Shown one piece after another: positions 19,958 to 30,415 of a stretch of DNA of 50,887 bases. Position 1 is the stretch's first letter, and every line of letters begins with the position of its first letter. The notes below the pieces were generated by a model. That model did not search any database. It saw only the letters and a list, made by a program, of their open reading frames with translations, and was not told where the DNA came from. This stretch comes from Rhodospirillales bacterium (GTDB lineage: Bacteria > Pseudomonadota > Alphaproteobacteria > Bin95). The DNA lies in the NCBI GenBank assembly GCA_008081395.1, contig VMCJ01000062.1, positions 1-50,887 on the forward strand. The letters run 5' to 3'. Both the position numbers and the translations under genes were made by a program.

Positions 19958-20935
19958 ATGCATCCAGGCATCTTCACAGTCTTAAGGTTGGCACGATTGT
20001 TCTTAATCGGTTTTTTTGCTGCCACTTCCCCGGTGTTCGCGGCGGAGAGACCCGTTATTCTTACAACTATTGCACAGATAGGAGAGCCGCTAGGCCGTAT
20101 TTTTTCGGGTTGTGCGAGGGTCGAAACACTTCTGGGAACAGGGATAGATCCACATCTATATAGGCTAAATAGAACAGATGTTGCCAAAGCCCTAGAAGCA
20201 GATGTGATAGTGGCTAACGGTTTAAATCTTGAAGCTCAAATGCAATCTCTGTTTGAGCGCTTATCTGCCACAAGACCGGTAATTTTTGCCGCGGAGCTCT
20301 TATCCGAAATTCATATTATTCGGCCAGATGGTCGCTCAGCCGATCCTCACATTTGGATGGATCCTAATTTATGGGGCGCTGTTTTAGGAAAAACTTCTGA
20401 TGAATTGGTAAAAATATGGCCAAGGTGCAAACCAACGGTCGCGAACAATAAAGCTATTGTAATCGCTGAAATTGAAGCGGTGAATCAGTACGGAAAGTCG
20501 CGTGTCGCCAGCATTCCTGAACAAGCTCGCATACTTATTACAGCGCATGACGCATTTGGTTATTTTGGGCGCAGGTATGATCTAACTGTTTTAAGCGTTC
20601 AGGGACTCTCCACTGAGAGTGAAGCTGGAATAGCTCATATCCGTGATTTAGTTTCCATCATAGCTGACCGAAAAGTTGGGGCGGTGTTTGTCGAAACATC
20701 TGCACCAGAACGGTCAGTTGACGCTGTTATAGAGGGAGCCCGTGCGTTAGGCGCCGCCGTAGAAAAAGGAAGTCCCTTGTTCTCTGATGCAATGGGCAGC
20801 TCTAACACCTATGAAGGTACTTATGTTGGGATGATAGATCATAACATAACAACTATTGTGCGGGGCCTAGGTGGTGAAGCACCAATGACTGGCATGCAGA
20901 AGCGTCTTGCTGTTCCTCCCAGGGGGGAGAGTTAA
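19958..20935 (+). CDS. Metal (Mn/Zn) ABC transporter substrate-binding protein
   Basis: Signal peptide; metal-ligand motifs [38 protein letters not shown]. TroA/ZnuA cluster A-I fold. Confidence 0.92.
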   Translation: MHPGIFTVLRLARLFLIGFFAATSPVFAAERPVILTTIAQIGEPLGRIFSGCARVETLLGTGIDPHLYRLNRTDVAKALEADVIVANGLNLEAQMQSLFERLSATRPVIFAAELLSEIHIIRPDGRSADPHIWMDPNLWGAVLGKTSDELVKIWPRCKPTVANNKAIVIAEIEAVNQYGKSRVASIPEQARILITAHDAFGYFGRRYDLTVLSVQGLSTESEAGIAHIRDLVSIIADRKVGAVFVETSAPERSVDAVIEGARALGAAVEKGSPLFSDAMGSSNTYEGTYVGMIDHNITTIVRGLGGEAPMTGMQKRLAVPPRGES

Positions 20936-20939
20936 TAAG

Positions 20940-21740
20940 ATGAGCCCAGAGATCAGAGCCTTAATTCAAGGAGAAGAGCTTCATGCCCCTCTGGATAAGC
21001 AATCTCCTCTTGATGTTTCAGGCCTTACAGTTGCCTATCGACGAACACCTGCCGTCTGGAATGTAGACTTCAAAGCAGTACCGGGCTCTTTGACGGCTAT
21101 CTTAGGCCCAAACGGAGCCGGTAAATCTTCGTTCTTAAAGGGAGCTCTTGGACTTGTACCTACCCTTGAGGGACGCATTGGAGCCTTTGGCTTGCCAATT
21201 AACAAAAGCCGGCGACGCATTGCATATGTGCCACAACGGGAAAGCGTTGATTGGGAATTCCCAGCTACGGCCCTCGATGTAGTCACCATGGGGTTGTACC
21301 GAAGTATTGGCTGGTTTCGTCCAATCAGACGTTATCATAAAGAGGCAGCCCTTGAAGCATTGGCCCAACTGGGCATGGCCGACTTCGCCAGTCGTCAAAT
21401 TGGTCAGCTCTCAGGTGGGCAACAGCAACGTGTTTTTCTCGCCCGCGCCCTCGCTCAGGACGCCGATTTATATCTAATGGATGAGCCTTTAGCCGGAGTA
21501 GATGCGGCAACCGAGCGAACTATCGTTACCCTACTGCGCCACCTAGCATCCTCAGGAAAAACGGCATTAGTCGTTCATCATGATCTGTCTACAGTGAAAG
21601 AATATTTTGACCAGGCTCTACTTTTAAATGTTCGCCGCATTGCCTCTGGATCTGTTGATGAAGCCATAACTGAAGATACACTTCAACGCGCCTATGGGGG
21701 GCGGTTAGCGGCACCGCAACTCCGAGCTGTGCTTAGCTGA
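20940..21740 (+). CDS. Metal ABC transporter ATP-binding protein
   Basis: Walker [10 protein letters not shown], signature [15 protein letters not shown], Walker B DLYLMDEP. Start set at ATG 20940. Confidence 0.95.
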   Translation: MSPEIRALIQGEELHAPLDKQSPLDVSGLTVAYRRTPAVWNVDFKAVPGSLTAILGPNGAGKSSFLKGALGLVPTLEGRIGAFGLPINKSRRRIAYVPQRESVDWEFPATALDVVTMGLYRSIGWFRPIRRYHKEAALEALAQLGMADFASRQIGQLSGGQQQRVFLARALAQDADLYLMDEPLAGVDAATERTIVTLLRHLASSGKTALVVHHDLSTVKEYFDQALLLNVRRIASGSVDEAITEDTLQRAYGGRLAAPQLRAVLS

Positions 21741-21746
21741 AGTATT

Positions 21747-22931
21747 ATGCTTGAAAGTTTCATCGGTGCATTGTTGCTCGAGGGCGGGTATAACAGCGTT
21801 CTTGTAATGGTAGGGCTTGGATTACTTGGAGCTGCGGCTGGTCCGGTTGGGACTTTTATGATCATCAAGGGCCGACCATTATTGGCTGATGCAGTAGCTC
21901 ACGCGACTCTTCCTGGTATCGCTGCTGGCTTTTTACTTTCCCTTTTTTTAACAGGGGACGGAAGGAACCCGATCTATCTTCTAGTTGGGGCAACTATTAC
22001 TGGGATCACCGCAGCTGGGGCCATGCATCTTCTAAAAGATGGTATTCGAATTGGCGAAGACGCAGCAACAGCAGCTACCCTCAGCGTTTCTTTTGGCGCC
22101 GGCGTGGTACTTCTGAGCTTTATCCAAAATTTACCTACAGCGGGACAGGCAGGATTAAATGCCTATCTCCTAGGCCAAGCAGCTACCATGACCCAAGGAG
22201 AGGCGTGGCTTGTTTTAGCTGTTGGGGCAACGACATTACTGATCCTCTTCTTAGTATTCAAAGAATTAACCATTTCAGCGTTTGATCCTATTGGCGCTAA
22301 AGCACTCGGCCTCCCTGTACGTTTACTCGACCTGCTAACAACTGCCCTCATGCTCCTAATAGTGGCGTCAGGTCTCAGAGCTGTTGGCCTGGTTCTAATC
22401 TTAGCCCTTCTGGTTACACCTGCTGCTGCAGCACGATTCTGGACAGATAATATTACGCGCATGACTGCTATCTCTGCTCTCCTTGGAGGTTTGGGAGCAT
22501 ATTTAGGTGGCGCTTTATCAACGGCCATTTCTGGCATACCAACTGGCGCTCTAATAGTCGCGATAATGAGTTCTGTTTTTGGTTTTAGTCTTCTCTTTGC
22601 ACCCAAAGGAGGCGCCATCGCGGTTGCTATGCGTAAGCATCGACTTACCAAACACATTCAGCGCCTTCGTGTACTGGGCAGGATTGCCGATGGAGTAGCG
22701 CTAGCTGAGCTTATTAAAGTTGCACGACATTATGGCTGGGCCGATACCAACGGCAGGCCAACAATGTCAGGTGAAATAGCTGCCAAATCCTGGGCGAAGG
22801 AAGAAAAACTTCGATCATTATATCTTACTGACAGACCCGAGGAGGCAAATCGAATAACCCTCAGCCTTATGCCACTTCATCGTCTGATACCAAGAGATGT
22901 CCTAGCGGACTTAGAACGTCGGTCCTCATGA
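21747..22931 (+). CDS. Metal ABC transporter permease with about 100-aa C-terminal extension
   Basis: ABC-3 permease (PLLADAVAHATLPGIAAGFLL, GLRAVGLVLILALLVTPAAAARFW), then hydrophilic tail MRKHRLTKH...DLERRSS. Confidence 0.92.
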   Translation: MLESFIGALLLEGGYNSVLVMVGLGLLGAAAGPVGTFMIIKGRPLLADAVAHATLPGIAAGFLLSLFLTGDGRNPIYLLVGATITGITAAGAMHLLKDGIRIGEDAATAATLSVSFGAGVVLLSFIQNLPTAGQAGLNAYLLGQAATMTQGEAWLVLAVGATTLLILFLVFKELTISAFDPIGAKALGLPVRLLDLLTTALMLLIVASGLRAVGLVLILALLVTPAAAARFWTDNITRMTAISALLGGLGAYLGGALSTAISGIPTGALIVAIMSSVFGFSLLFAPKGGAIAVAMRKHRLTKHIQRLRVLGRIADGVALAELIKVARHYGWADTNGRPTMSGEIAAKSWAKEEKLRSLYLTDRPEEANRITLSLMPLHRLIPRDVLADLERRSS

Positions 22932-23833
22932 CTTTCCTGCAAATTGATTTGCCAGCGATGACACTTGCCATTCTAGCTGGACTAACTGCTGCCCTAGTCG
23001 GCAACTTACTAATTTTACGAAGGCAAGCTTTGATGGGAGATGCTCTATCCCATATGGTGTTACCGGGCATTGTCGGTGGTTATGTCATTAGTGGCCACCC
23101 AAAAAGCTGGGCTATAGTTGGTGGCGCGTTATTAGCGGGCCTTCTGGGCGCCGGCTTGATTTCCTTAATTCAACGACTTGGTCGATTAGATGCAGCAACA
23201 GCAATGGGAGTGGTCTTGACCACCATGTTTGCTGCTGGCGTACTTTTAATTGAAGTAATCAATATTTCTGGGATCCATCTCGACATCGAGCATGCATTAT
23301 ATGGGAGCCTCGAGAGTGTGATTTGGCTTTACCCGGTAGGTTGGAAAGATATCTTTAACCCTGCTGGTTGGGCTGACCTACCCCGGGAAATACCCTTTAT
23401 TGCAGGAACTTTTTTTACCTTAGCAACCGCCTTTTTTATCACTGCGAAAGAGATAAGGTTAGTAACATTTGATCCCAGCTTTAGTGCCACTCTAGGTATA
23501 CCTTTCTGGCTTACGGAATTATTAATTAACTGCGCTGTCGCTATTGCAGTAGTAGCTGCATTTGATGCCGTTGGCTCAATCTTAGTGATATCGATGCTCA
23601 TTTGCCCGACTGCAACAGCGAGACTAATCACCAATCGCTTTAACCTTCAGATAGGGGTCAGCCTTTTTATTGCGGCTTTCAGCGCTCTACTTGGGTATGT
23701 CTTCGCGGTATGGGGAGCTCCATATCTTGGTTCTCCAGGGGCAGTAAACGCGGCGGGCGGTATCGCGTGTGTGGCAGGTACCATCTTGGTTTCAACATCT
23801 ATTTTGCATGTACTGTTGCAGAAAAGAGCATAA
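22928..23833 (+). CDS. Metal ABC transporter permease
   Basis: ABC-3 family (LILRRQALMGDALSHMVLPGIVGGYV, DAVGSILVISMLICPTATARL). ATGA overlap. Confidence 0.93.
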   Translation: MTFLQIDLPAMTLAILAGLTAALVGNLLILRRQALMGDALSHMVLPGIVGGYVISGHPKSWAIVGGALLAGLLGAGLISLIQRLGRLDAATAMGVVLTTMFAAGVLLIEVINISGIHLDIEHALYGSLESVIWLYPVGWKDIFNPAGWADLPREIPFIAGTFFTLATAFFITAKEIRLVTFDPSFSATLGIPFWLTELLINCAVAIAVVAAFDAVGSILVISMLICPTATARLITNRFNLQIGVSLFIAAFSALLGYVFAVWGAPYLGSPGAVNAAGGIACVAGTILVSTSILHVLLQKRA

Positions 23834-23851
23834 GGCTGCTAACAGATATCT

Positions 23852-25099
23852 ATGATCATTTCTGGTCGAAATATGCAGCATTTTATCGCCCTTTTGTTGC
23901 TAGGTTTTGCTTGTTTTTCACCTAGCAATAGCTTGGCAGGAGAGAAGCCGCCAAAAGCTTTTCTTGCCATCGACGGGGCTTCGGGACAGGAGCTGCTATC
24001 TGAGTCACCAGACCTCAAAATTTATCCAGCATCTCTAACCAAGATGATGACTTTATATTTGCTATTTGATGATCTGAGTGGTGGACGGTTAAAACTCGGC
24101 ACCCGAATTCGATTTTCTGCTAATGCCGCGGCGCAGCCCCCATCCAAACTTGGCATCCCTAGAGGCCAGAGCATCACAGTAGAGAAGGCTATTTATGCTC
24201 TAGCCGTTAAGTCGGCTAACGACGTGGCAGTTGCCGTTGCTGAGCGGCTATCAAAGTCGGAAAAAAGTTTCGCAGCCCGAATGAATAGAAAAGCACGCGC
24301 CATTGGCATGTCACGGACTAATTTCGTAAATGCCTCTGGGCTTCATAATCGCGCCCAAACCTCAACGCCTCGCGATTTGGCGATGCTCAGCCGCGCACTG
24401 CTATATAAGCACAAACGATATTTTAAATACTTTAATGCACAATATTTCAGACATGGACGTAGAACCGTTTATAGCCACAATAACTTTATGAAAAGGTATG
24501 AAGGTGCCGATGGAATAAAAACTGGCTACATCCGAGCCTCTGGTTTCAATTTAGCGGCATCCGCAGTCAAAAATGGTCGGCGCCTGATTGCGGTCATAGC
24601 TGGAGGAGAGTCAGGAGCAGAACGCGATCGTGAAATGATGCAAATCATGGACAAAGGTTTCTATCTAGCCGAACGACTTGAAAAACCTCGTTATGCTGGA
24701 ATAGCACCTGTTTCCCTAGACTTTCAAACTGGGGAACCGGCTGTTCCTCCCACGCGTGACTTCATTGCACAATTTCTAGAAAACTCGTCGGAAGACAAAG
24801 ACCCATCTACCGATTACCAAATATCAGAAGGCGATACCGACAATGATGCTGCCCCAATTTATGCTAGCCAATTGGGCGCCTTAAGCTCACCAAAAGCCGC
24901 GCGCGCGCTAGCTAATAGAAGACTGGCAGAACTTGGCCCTGTCGCTCTAGGGGGAACTTTGAAAGTCAAACCATTAACACTAAAAAATGGAAAGAGACTT
25001 TTCAGAGCTAGGATTGTTGGGCTAACAGACGACCAAGCAGAGAAAGCTTGCCATATTCTTAAGAATGATGGCAAAGACTGCCTTGTCATAAGGCCCTAG
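23852..25099 (+). CDS. D-alanyl-D-alanine carboxypeptidase (peptidase S11) with C-terminal SPOR domain
   Basis: PASLTKMMTLYLLF (SxxK), KSANDVAVAVAE (SxN), DGIKTGYI (KTG). The C-terminus RLFRARIVGLTDDQAEKACHILKNDGKDCLVI is SPOR-like. Confidence 0.93.
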   Translation: MIISGRNMQHFIALLLLGFACFSPSNSLAGEKPPKAFLAIDGASGQELLSESPDLKIYPASLTKMMTLYLLFDDLSGGRLKLGTRIRFSANAAAQPPSKLGIPRGQSITVEKAIYALAVKSANDVAVAVAERLSKSEKSFAARMNRKARAIGMSRTNFVNASGLHNRAQTSTPRDLAMLSRALLYKHKRYFKYFNAQYFRHGRRTVYSHNNFMKRYEGADGIKTGYIRASGFNLAASAVKNGRRLIAVIAGGESGAERDREMMQIMDKGFYLAERLEKPRYAGIAPVSLDFQTGEPAVPPTRDFIAQFLENSSEDKDPSTDYQISEGDTDNDAAPIYASQLGALSSPKAARALANRRLAELGPVALGGTLKVKPLTLKNGKRLFRARIVGLTDDQAEKACHILKNDGKDCLVIRP

Positions 25100-25116
25100 C
25101 CTTCACGGTGAGTTTA

Positions 25117-26274
25117 CTATTGGCGCGGAGCTGCCCCACTTCTTTGCGCAGCTTCGGGCTTATCGATAACGTCCTGGGAAGTAGCCGTCAGACGCTTCGA
25201 TTTGTAGTCTGTTAAACGATATGCCCAACCATTTACTCGACTGTCTAAAAGCTTTGCTTCTTTGGCTACTTCGTCCTGAGTCTTCATTTGTTGAGCGATA
25301 CGTGCTTCCTCTGTATCGGCATCACGCTTGAGGTTAATGAAAGTTTCCAAATCAGAAGATCGCTTGCCCATTTCAACAAGCACTTTTGACCAAACTTTAC
25401 TATCGTCTTGAATGGCGGAGTAAAATTTGAGGCGCAAGCCATCAAAGGTTTCATAAACTGTTTCAACAGAATGATCCCACTTCAAACGTTCCGCCGGTTT
25501 TACGTCCTCTAAAATCATAAAGTCGGGAACGCGTGCGATATTGGAAAGCTCATGATTGGGTTTAGCTTGAAAGCCAGTGGGAATTTTGACGCCTAAATCA
25601 TAATCACTCTGATCTGGTGTAGTTTTTGATATTGTGACTATTTCTTCCACGCCACCCATTTTTTTACTTGAGTGCTGTATGCGTGTGGAGCGAATACGAC
25701 GACCGTCGACATTTACTACTGATCTATCCAAAAGGTCTAACGTTCTGCGACGAGGCTTAACTTCGTCCTTCACCAACCAAGTTTGGTCCTCCCCATACAA
25801 TCGAACGAAGGTACCACCGCCATGTTGGGGTGGACTCACAAGCCCAAAAATTACGTCAGCAACATCTTCACCTGAGACCTTGAGGGTTACTCTGGTCCCC
25901 TTAGTGCCATCGCCACTCGGGTCATCCAAGTTTAAACGCGCATGGTTTTGCGGTTTTGCAGTTTTTGGTTCTATCTTCTCCAGCGTGGCAACTTGCTTCA
26001 AGAGAATTGAAACACGATCTGGATTTGCGCGGTAATTGTGATGATTTTGGACCATCCACATATCCTTATTGCGCGCGAGATCTATAACGCCCCCCTCCTG
26101 ACTTTCCACACGGATCATGTCGATGTCATTAACGCGCGACTGCAACTTGGGAAGGAGCAAACCTCCCTCATACGCTTCCGAATGCAAGGCCTTTCGGTCT
26201 TGGCTAAAGTAGTAAGCACCGCCACTGATTAATACGACTATGGCAGACAAGACTATAAAAATACGGATGTTCAT
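25117..26274 (-). CDS. DUF4340 domain-containing protein
   Basis: N-terminal TM; GLVSPPQHGGGTFVRLYGEDQTWLVKDEVKP. Sits at the end of a Gld-type ABC operon. Confidence 0.8.
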   Translation of the reverse strand: MNIRIFIVLSAIVVLISGGAYYFSQDRKALHSEAYEGGLLLPKLQSRVNDIDMIRVESQEGGVIDLARNKDMWMVQNHHNYRANPDRVSILLKQVATLEKIEPKTAKPQNHARLNLDDPSGDGTKGTRVTLKVSGEDVADVIFGLVSPPQHGGGTFVRLYGEDQTWLVKDEVKPRRRTLDLLDRSVVNVDGRRIRSTRIQHSSKKMGGVEEIVTISKTTPDQSDYDLGVKIPTGFQAKPNHELSNIARVPDFMILEDVKPAERLKWDHSVETVYETFDGLRLKFYSAIQDDSKVWSKVLVEMGKRSSDLETFINLKRDADTEEARIAQQMKTQDEVAKEAKLLDSRVNGWAYRLTDYKSKRLTATSQDVIDKPEAAQRSGAAPRQ

Positions 26275-26306
26275 TGAATTGCGCGCTCCCTAAGCGCTTC
26301 TCTGCG

Positions 26307-28307
26307 TCAAACTTTGCCGAAGGTCGCAGCGAATGTCTTTCGCCGGCGACTACGCCAAACTGCAGCTATTATTGCGATGATGCCGACTGCTAATGGCATT
26401 CCAGCGATATTTGCAGCTTTTATCCAGCCATTTAGCTCTTCAACATCCGACCGAAGTGCAAACTGAACATCTCTCAACTCCTTGCGGATTCGAAGTACTT
26501 CTTCCTGAAATTTTTCTATCTGAGCTTTCTGCTCATCAGAAAGAACAATTCGTGCATCACCGGAAGGATCCGTTGCCTTGCGAACTTCTCCAAGTTGCTT
26601 TTCGGTGGACGCGAGACTTACCAGAAGTTCTTGCTCTTTCGCACGGAAGTCACGCTCAGCTTCACGCTGTATGTCTTCGATTAGGGTAAAAGGCCTTTGA
26701 AACCCACCCCTGCTGCGAAGGCTGATAAGGTCTGCAGAACCGGTCATATTGTCCAAGAGGTTCTGGAACCAAGCACCATTATTGGAGGTTGGGACGGAGA
26801 TCCGTTGACCAAACATATCGCGAACCTGAACCCAAAGTCCGTCAGCAAGCATATCAACATCGGCGGTCAGTACGATGTTCACATTGCTCTTAGCCTCTAA
26901 TAAATGCCTAGCCTTACGAACTTCCCAAATTTGTTCGGCTTTTGCCTTTTCCTCACCCTTAATGTCATCTTGATTAAGAGCTTTTGGCTTCGGCGGCCCT
27001 CCTGGGAACGCTGTTTTTGCCTTACCTACCAAGCGAGCAGAAATTACTTGTTTTCCATCCGCCTTCATATCATTAGCAACACCCAGGATATCTGGCTGTT
27101 GCCCTTGAATCCGGGCTACATCTACTGTCCCACCTTGGCTTGATGTTTGGATCAAGGGCTCAATTGTGAGACCATCACCTTTCTGGATGATATGTCCTGG
27201 CGATGCAATGCGGAAGGCCTCAAGCTGGCTTGTTGTAATGTCATCGCCAGAAAAATCGCCTTTTCGAATTTCCATCCAAAGTGGGTAAAGGACGGCTTGA
27301 ACTCTCGTTCGACTATCGTCAGGCACACGAACTTTTCGACCATTCTTCAAATCGCCGGCCAATACATCCGCTGGAATATCGACGCCCCAGGCATCCATAA
27401 GTTTTTGAATATTACGGGTAGACCCATAGTCTCCGCGCTGCCCACCCATACCAGGCGGACGGCTTGCATCCGCTTCTGAATGCGGATCAACAAAAATTAA
27501 AACTCTTCCTCCATTTAATACGAACTGATCAATTGCATATAGTGAAAGGTCAGAGAGTATCGGGGGGTGAATCAAAATTAGGAGATCGAGATTTATTGGA
27601 AGTTCTTCGGCCTGAGGAGGCAACTCAATGATATCAAACAAATTTTGTGCCTGAGCCCAAACCATCCAGCTGTCATCTGGGCCACCGCCAGGCAACACCA
27701 TAGCGCGGTTTCTCTGCGAACCCGCGATAGGTAACTTAGTGATTACTCCAATGCGAGGCTTCTCGGGATTTGCCAGGCCATAAACTAATCGGGCCAAGTC
27801 ATATTCAAGGAATTTTTCACGTTGTTCATCAAAAAATGGAATGGCTAGCTGACTATTTGTCGAATTAGTTCCAGCCAATCCGAAATAAACTGTCTCTCCT
27901 GTCTGATCTACAGGCACTCCCTTTAAACCAAAGCCTACAGCACGGTCCTCTACGTCAGTAAACGGCTCTGGGTCATAAACTTCCAACCGTATTTTACCGG
28001 CACTTTCAGCAGAAAACTCCTCGAGCATATCTTGGACACGCTGGCCATAGATCCCAAGCTGTGGAATTTCTCGTGACAAGCGGCTGGAAAAATAAAAGCG
28101 CAATGTTACAGGCTCATCCAAATTGGTAAGCACATTGCGGGTACCCTGCGACAAAGTAAAAAGACCGTCGTCTGTTAGATCAATTCGGCTTGATCTAAGG
28201 GCATTATTGGAAAGCATCACTGTTGCCACAAAACCAATAGCAATGACGGATAGGGTAAGCGCTACAAGTGCGCCGCTTCGCGTTTTACTTTGAGACATAT
28301 CCATCAA
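26307..28307 (-). CDS. GldG-family ABC transporter auxiliary protein
   Basis: IDLTDDGLFTLSQGTRNVLTNLDEPVTLRFYFS; C-terminal coiled coil and TM helix; neighbours are the permease and ATPase. Confidence 0.88.
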   Translation of the reverse strand: MMDMSQSKTRSGALVALTLSVIAIGFVATVMLSNNALRSSRIDLTDDGLFTLSQGTRNVLTNLDEPVTLRFYFSSRLSREIPQLGIYGQRVQDMLEEFSAESAGKIRLEVYDPEPFTDVEDRAVGFGLKGVPVDQTGETVYFGLAGTNSTNSQLAIPFFDEQREKFLEYDLARLVYGLANPEKPRIGVITKLPIAGSQRNRAMVLPGGGPDDSWMVWAQAQNLFDIIELPPQAEELPINLDLLILIHPPILSDLSLYAIDQFVLNGGRVLIFVDPHSEADASRPPGMGGQRGDYGSTRNIQKLMDAWGVDIPADVLAGDLKNGRKVRVPDDSRTRVQAVLYPLWMEIRKGDFSGDDITTSQLEAFRIASPGHIIQKGDGLTIEPLIQTSSQGGTVDVARIQGQQPDILGVANDMKADGKQVISARLVGKAKTAFPGGPPKPKALNQDDIKGEEKAKAEQIWEVRKARHLLEAKSNVNIVLTADVDMLADGLWVQVRDMFGQRISVPTSNNGAWFQNLLDNMTGSADLISLRSRGGFQRPFTLIEDIQREAERDFRAKEQELLVSLASTEKQLGEVRKATDPSGDARIVLSDEQKAQIEKFQEEVLRIRKELRDVQFALRSDVEELNGWIKAANIAGMPLAVGIIAIIAAVWRSRRRKTFAATFGKV

Positions 28308-29041
28308 CCCGCTTTCTTGTAGTCAATAACTGCCATTGCCGCGAGCAGCCAAGCGGCTATGAGTGCAATGAAATAAACAAGATCCTTGAAAGCGATAACG
28401 CCTTTCACGATTTGATTGAAATGAGGCAAGATCGATATGTCCGCAATTGTATCAAGCACTGCCTTTCCTACGAATTCCGAGATCAAATCAGTAAGAAAAC
28501 CTGCTCCACCAGCAGTGAAAATAAATGCGACCGTAACGGTGAGCACAAAAGCAATCACTTGGTTCTTAGTTGCCGCGGAGAGGCAAGAGCCAATTGCCAA
28601 GTACCCCCCCGCCATAAGGAAAGAAGCTAAATAACTGGCTAAAATTACACCATTATCCGGCTGACCGAGAATGTTGACAGTCATCCACATGGGGAAGGTT
28701 AGAGAAAGAGCAAGCCCCAGGAACAGCCATGCTGCTAGAAACTTTCCTAGAACTGCCGCCCAAAGCGGGATCGGCAGCGTCAAAAACAACTCTATAGTTC
28801 CTTGACGCCTCTCCTCTGCCCATAGACGCATTGAAAGTGCTGGGGCGAAGAAAAGATAAAGCCATGGATGGAAATTAAAAAACACTTGGAGATCTGCATT
28901 ACCACGCTCCAAGAAATAACCAACGAAGAAGGTAAAAGCGGCGCTTACTGCAAGAAAAATAACTAGAAAAATAGCCGCTATCGGAGTTGCAAAATATCCT
29001 GCAAATTCTCGCTTTGCTACAGTGTAAAGAGCACCCATCAA
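28304..29041 (-). CDS. ABC transporter permease (GldF-like)
   Basis: KREFAGYFATPIAAIFLVIFL, MRLWAEERRQGTIELFLTLPI. ATGA overlaps on both sides. Confidence 0.88.
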   Translation of the reverse strand: MMGALYTVAKREFAGYFATPIAAIFLVIFLAVSAAFTFFVGYFLERGNADLQVFFNFHPWLYLFFAPALSMRLWAEERRQGTIELFLTLPIPLWAAVLGKFLAAWLFLGLALSLTFPMWMTVNILGQPDNGVILASYLASFLMAGGYLAIGSCLSAATKNQVIAFVLTVTVAFIFTAGGAGFLTDLISEFVGKAVLDTIADISILPHFNQIVKGVIAFKDLVYFIALIAAWLLAAMAVIDYKKAG

Positions 29042-30000
29042 GCTGCCTCCCGCTTGTCAGAGCTTACTGTGAGCTGTCGGAAAAGATCTTCCAGCGCAGT
29101 TGCTTCAGGGCGAATCGAAACTATGTCCAATTTCTCTTCGGAGAGACAATTTGTGACTATACTTAAAATTAATTTCCCACGAACAGGCACCACGATCAAC
29201 TTAATCAAACCATCTGCCAGAGTTTGAGAGCGAACCTCTTGCACTTGGTCTTGAGCCTCTAAAATTGAAAGCGCTTGCGAAACTTTTTCATTCGGCAAAA
29301 CAACGGAAAGAGCATTGAAAAGAGGAGAACGCTCTGCCAACTGGCCGGGAGCGCCGTCGGCGATGACTTTTCCATCGGCTATGATGACGGCACGCGAGCA
29401 TATAGCGTCAACCTCTTCTAAAATGTGCGTAGAGATAATGATTGCTTTGTTCGGAGCTATTTCTCGGATTAATTCACGAACCTCGTGCTTCTGATTGGGA
29501 TCCAAACCATCCGTTGGCTCATCTAAGATCAATACTTCTGGATCATGAAGAAGTGCTTGAGCAAGGCCAACTCGACGCTTGAAACCTTTTGACAAGGTAT
29601 CAATCGGCTGCATCACAACAGATTGAAGATTTGTTCGCTCAATAGATTCAATGATCCTTTTTTGGCGGAGATCTGAGGGCAGATTACGCACCTCAGCACA
29701 GAAATGGAGCAAACTCCATGGCGTCATATCGGGATAGAGCGGCGCCCCTTCAGGAAGGTAACCAAGCACTTTACGCGCAGACATAGCCGCTGTTGCCACA
29801 TCGTATCCGGCTATAGAAGCGCGACCAGCGGATGGTCTCAAAAAACCTGTCAGCATCTTCATCGTTGTTGATTTACCAGCACCGTTAGGTCCCAGGAAAC
29901 CTAGGACTTCACCGCGCTTTACCGTTAGCGAAACATTATCAACAGCTCGCTTCTGACCAAAATCTTTAACAAGATGATCGGCCACTATCATGTCCGTCAT
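29038..30000 (-). CDS. ABC transporter ATP-binding protein (GldA-like)
   Basis: [58 protein letters not shown]. Confidence 0.93.
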   Translation of the reverse strand: MTDMIVADHLVKDFGQKRAVDNVSLTVKRGEVLGFLGPNGAGKSTTMKMLTGFLRPSAGRASIAGYDVATAAMSARKVLGYLPEGAPLYPDMTPWSLLHFCAEVRNLPSDLRQKRIIESIERTNLQSVVMQPIDTLSKGFKRRVGLAQALLHDPEVLILDEPTDGLDPNQKHEVRELIREIAPNKAIIISTHILEEVDAICSRAVIIADGKVIADGAPGQLAERSPLFNALSVVLPNEKVSQALSILEAQDQVQEVRSQTLADGLIKLIVVPVRGKLILSIVTNCLSEEKLDIVSIRPEATALEDLFRQLTVSSDKREAA

Positions 30001-30363
30001 GACATTCGCCTCCCTAGGCGTCTTAACTTTTTCATGAACCTGCGCACCTAAGATTTGTCCTGTGTAAGGTCAAACGCTTGAGAAAAGGCGCAGCAAATCT
30101 CATTGCAATATGGTTCTAAAACCAGCTTTTACTAGGGTAGCTGGCGCCTGTCCAATTGGGCTGAGAATTAAATTTTGTTAACAAAGGCACATCGGCAGAG
30201 CCCAGATCTAATTCTATGCTGTACTTCACTTGGAAACCCTGGATTGCCCAGTCAATTAACCAAGAAATTGCAGCAATGTTCATAAACTGTCGTTTTTAAA
30301 AGGAGTTTGCTCAAGCTTTTCGCTAAAGTGCAAAAAGCATGTTTATTCAACATCTAAGAATGG

Positions 30364-30393
30364 AAAAAGCCCAGAAGCAGAGCTTCTGGGCTT
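30364..30393 (-). terminator. Rho-independent terminator of the Bax inhibitor-1 family gene
   Basis: Perfect 12-bp stem aagcccagaagc/gcttctgggctt with 3-nt loop, followed by a T run on the minus strand, just after the CDS. Confidence 0.85.
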
Positions 30394-30415
30394 CCTAACC
30401 GGCTATGTTGTTTCG

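Noticed and set aside
22163-22657. 164-aa minus-strand ORF
   Set aside because: Entirely antisense to a clear metal ABC permease; low-complexity Arg/Ala composition typical of a shadow ORF.
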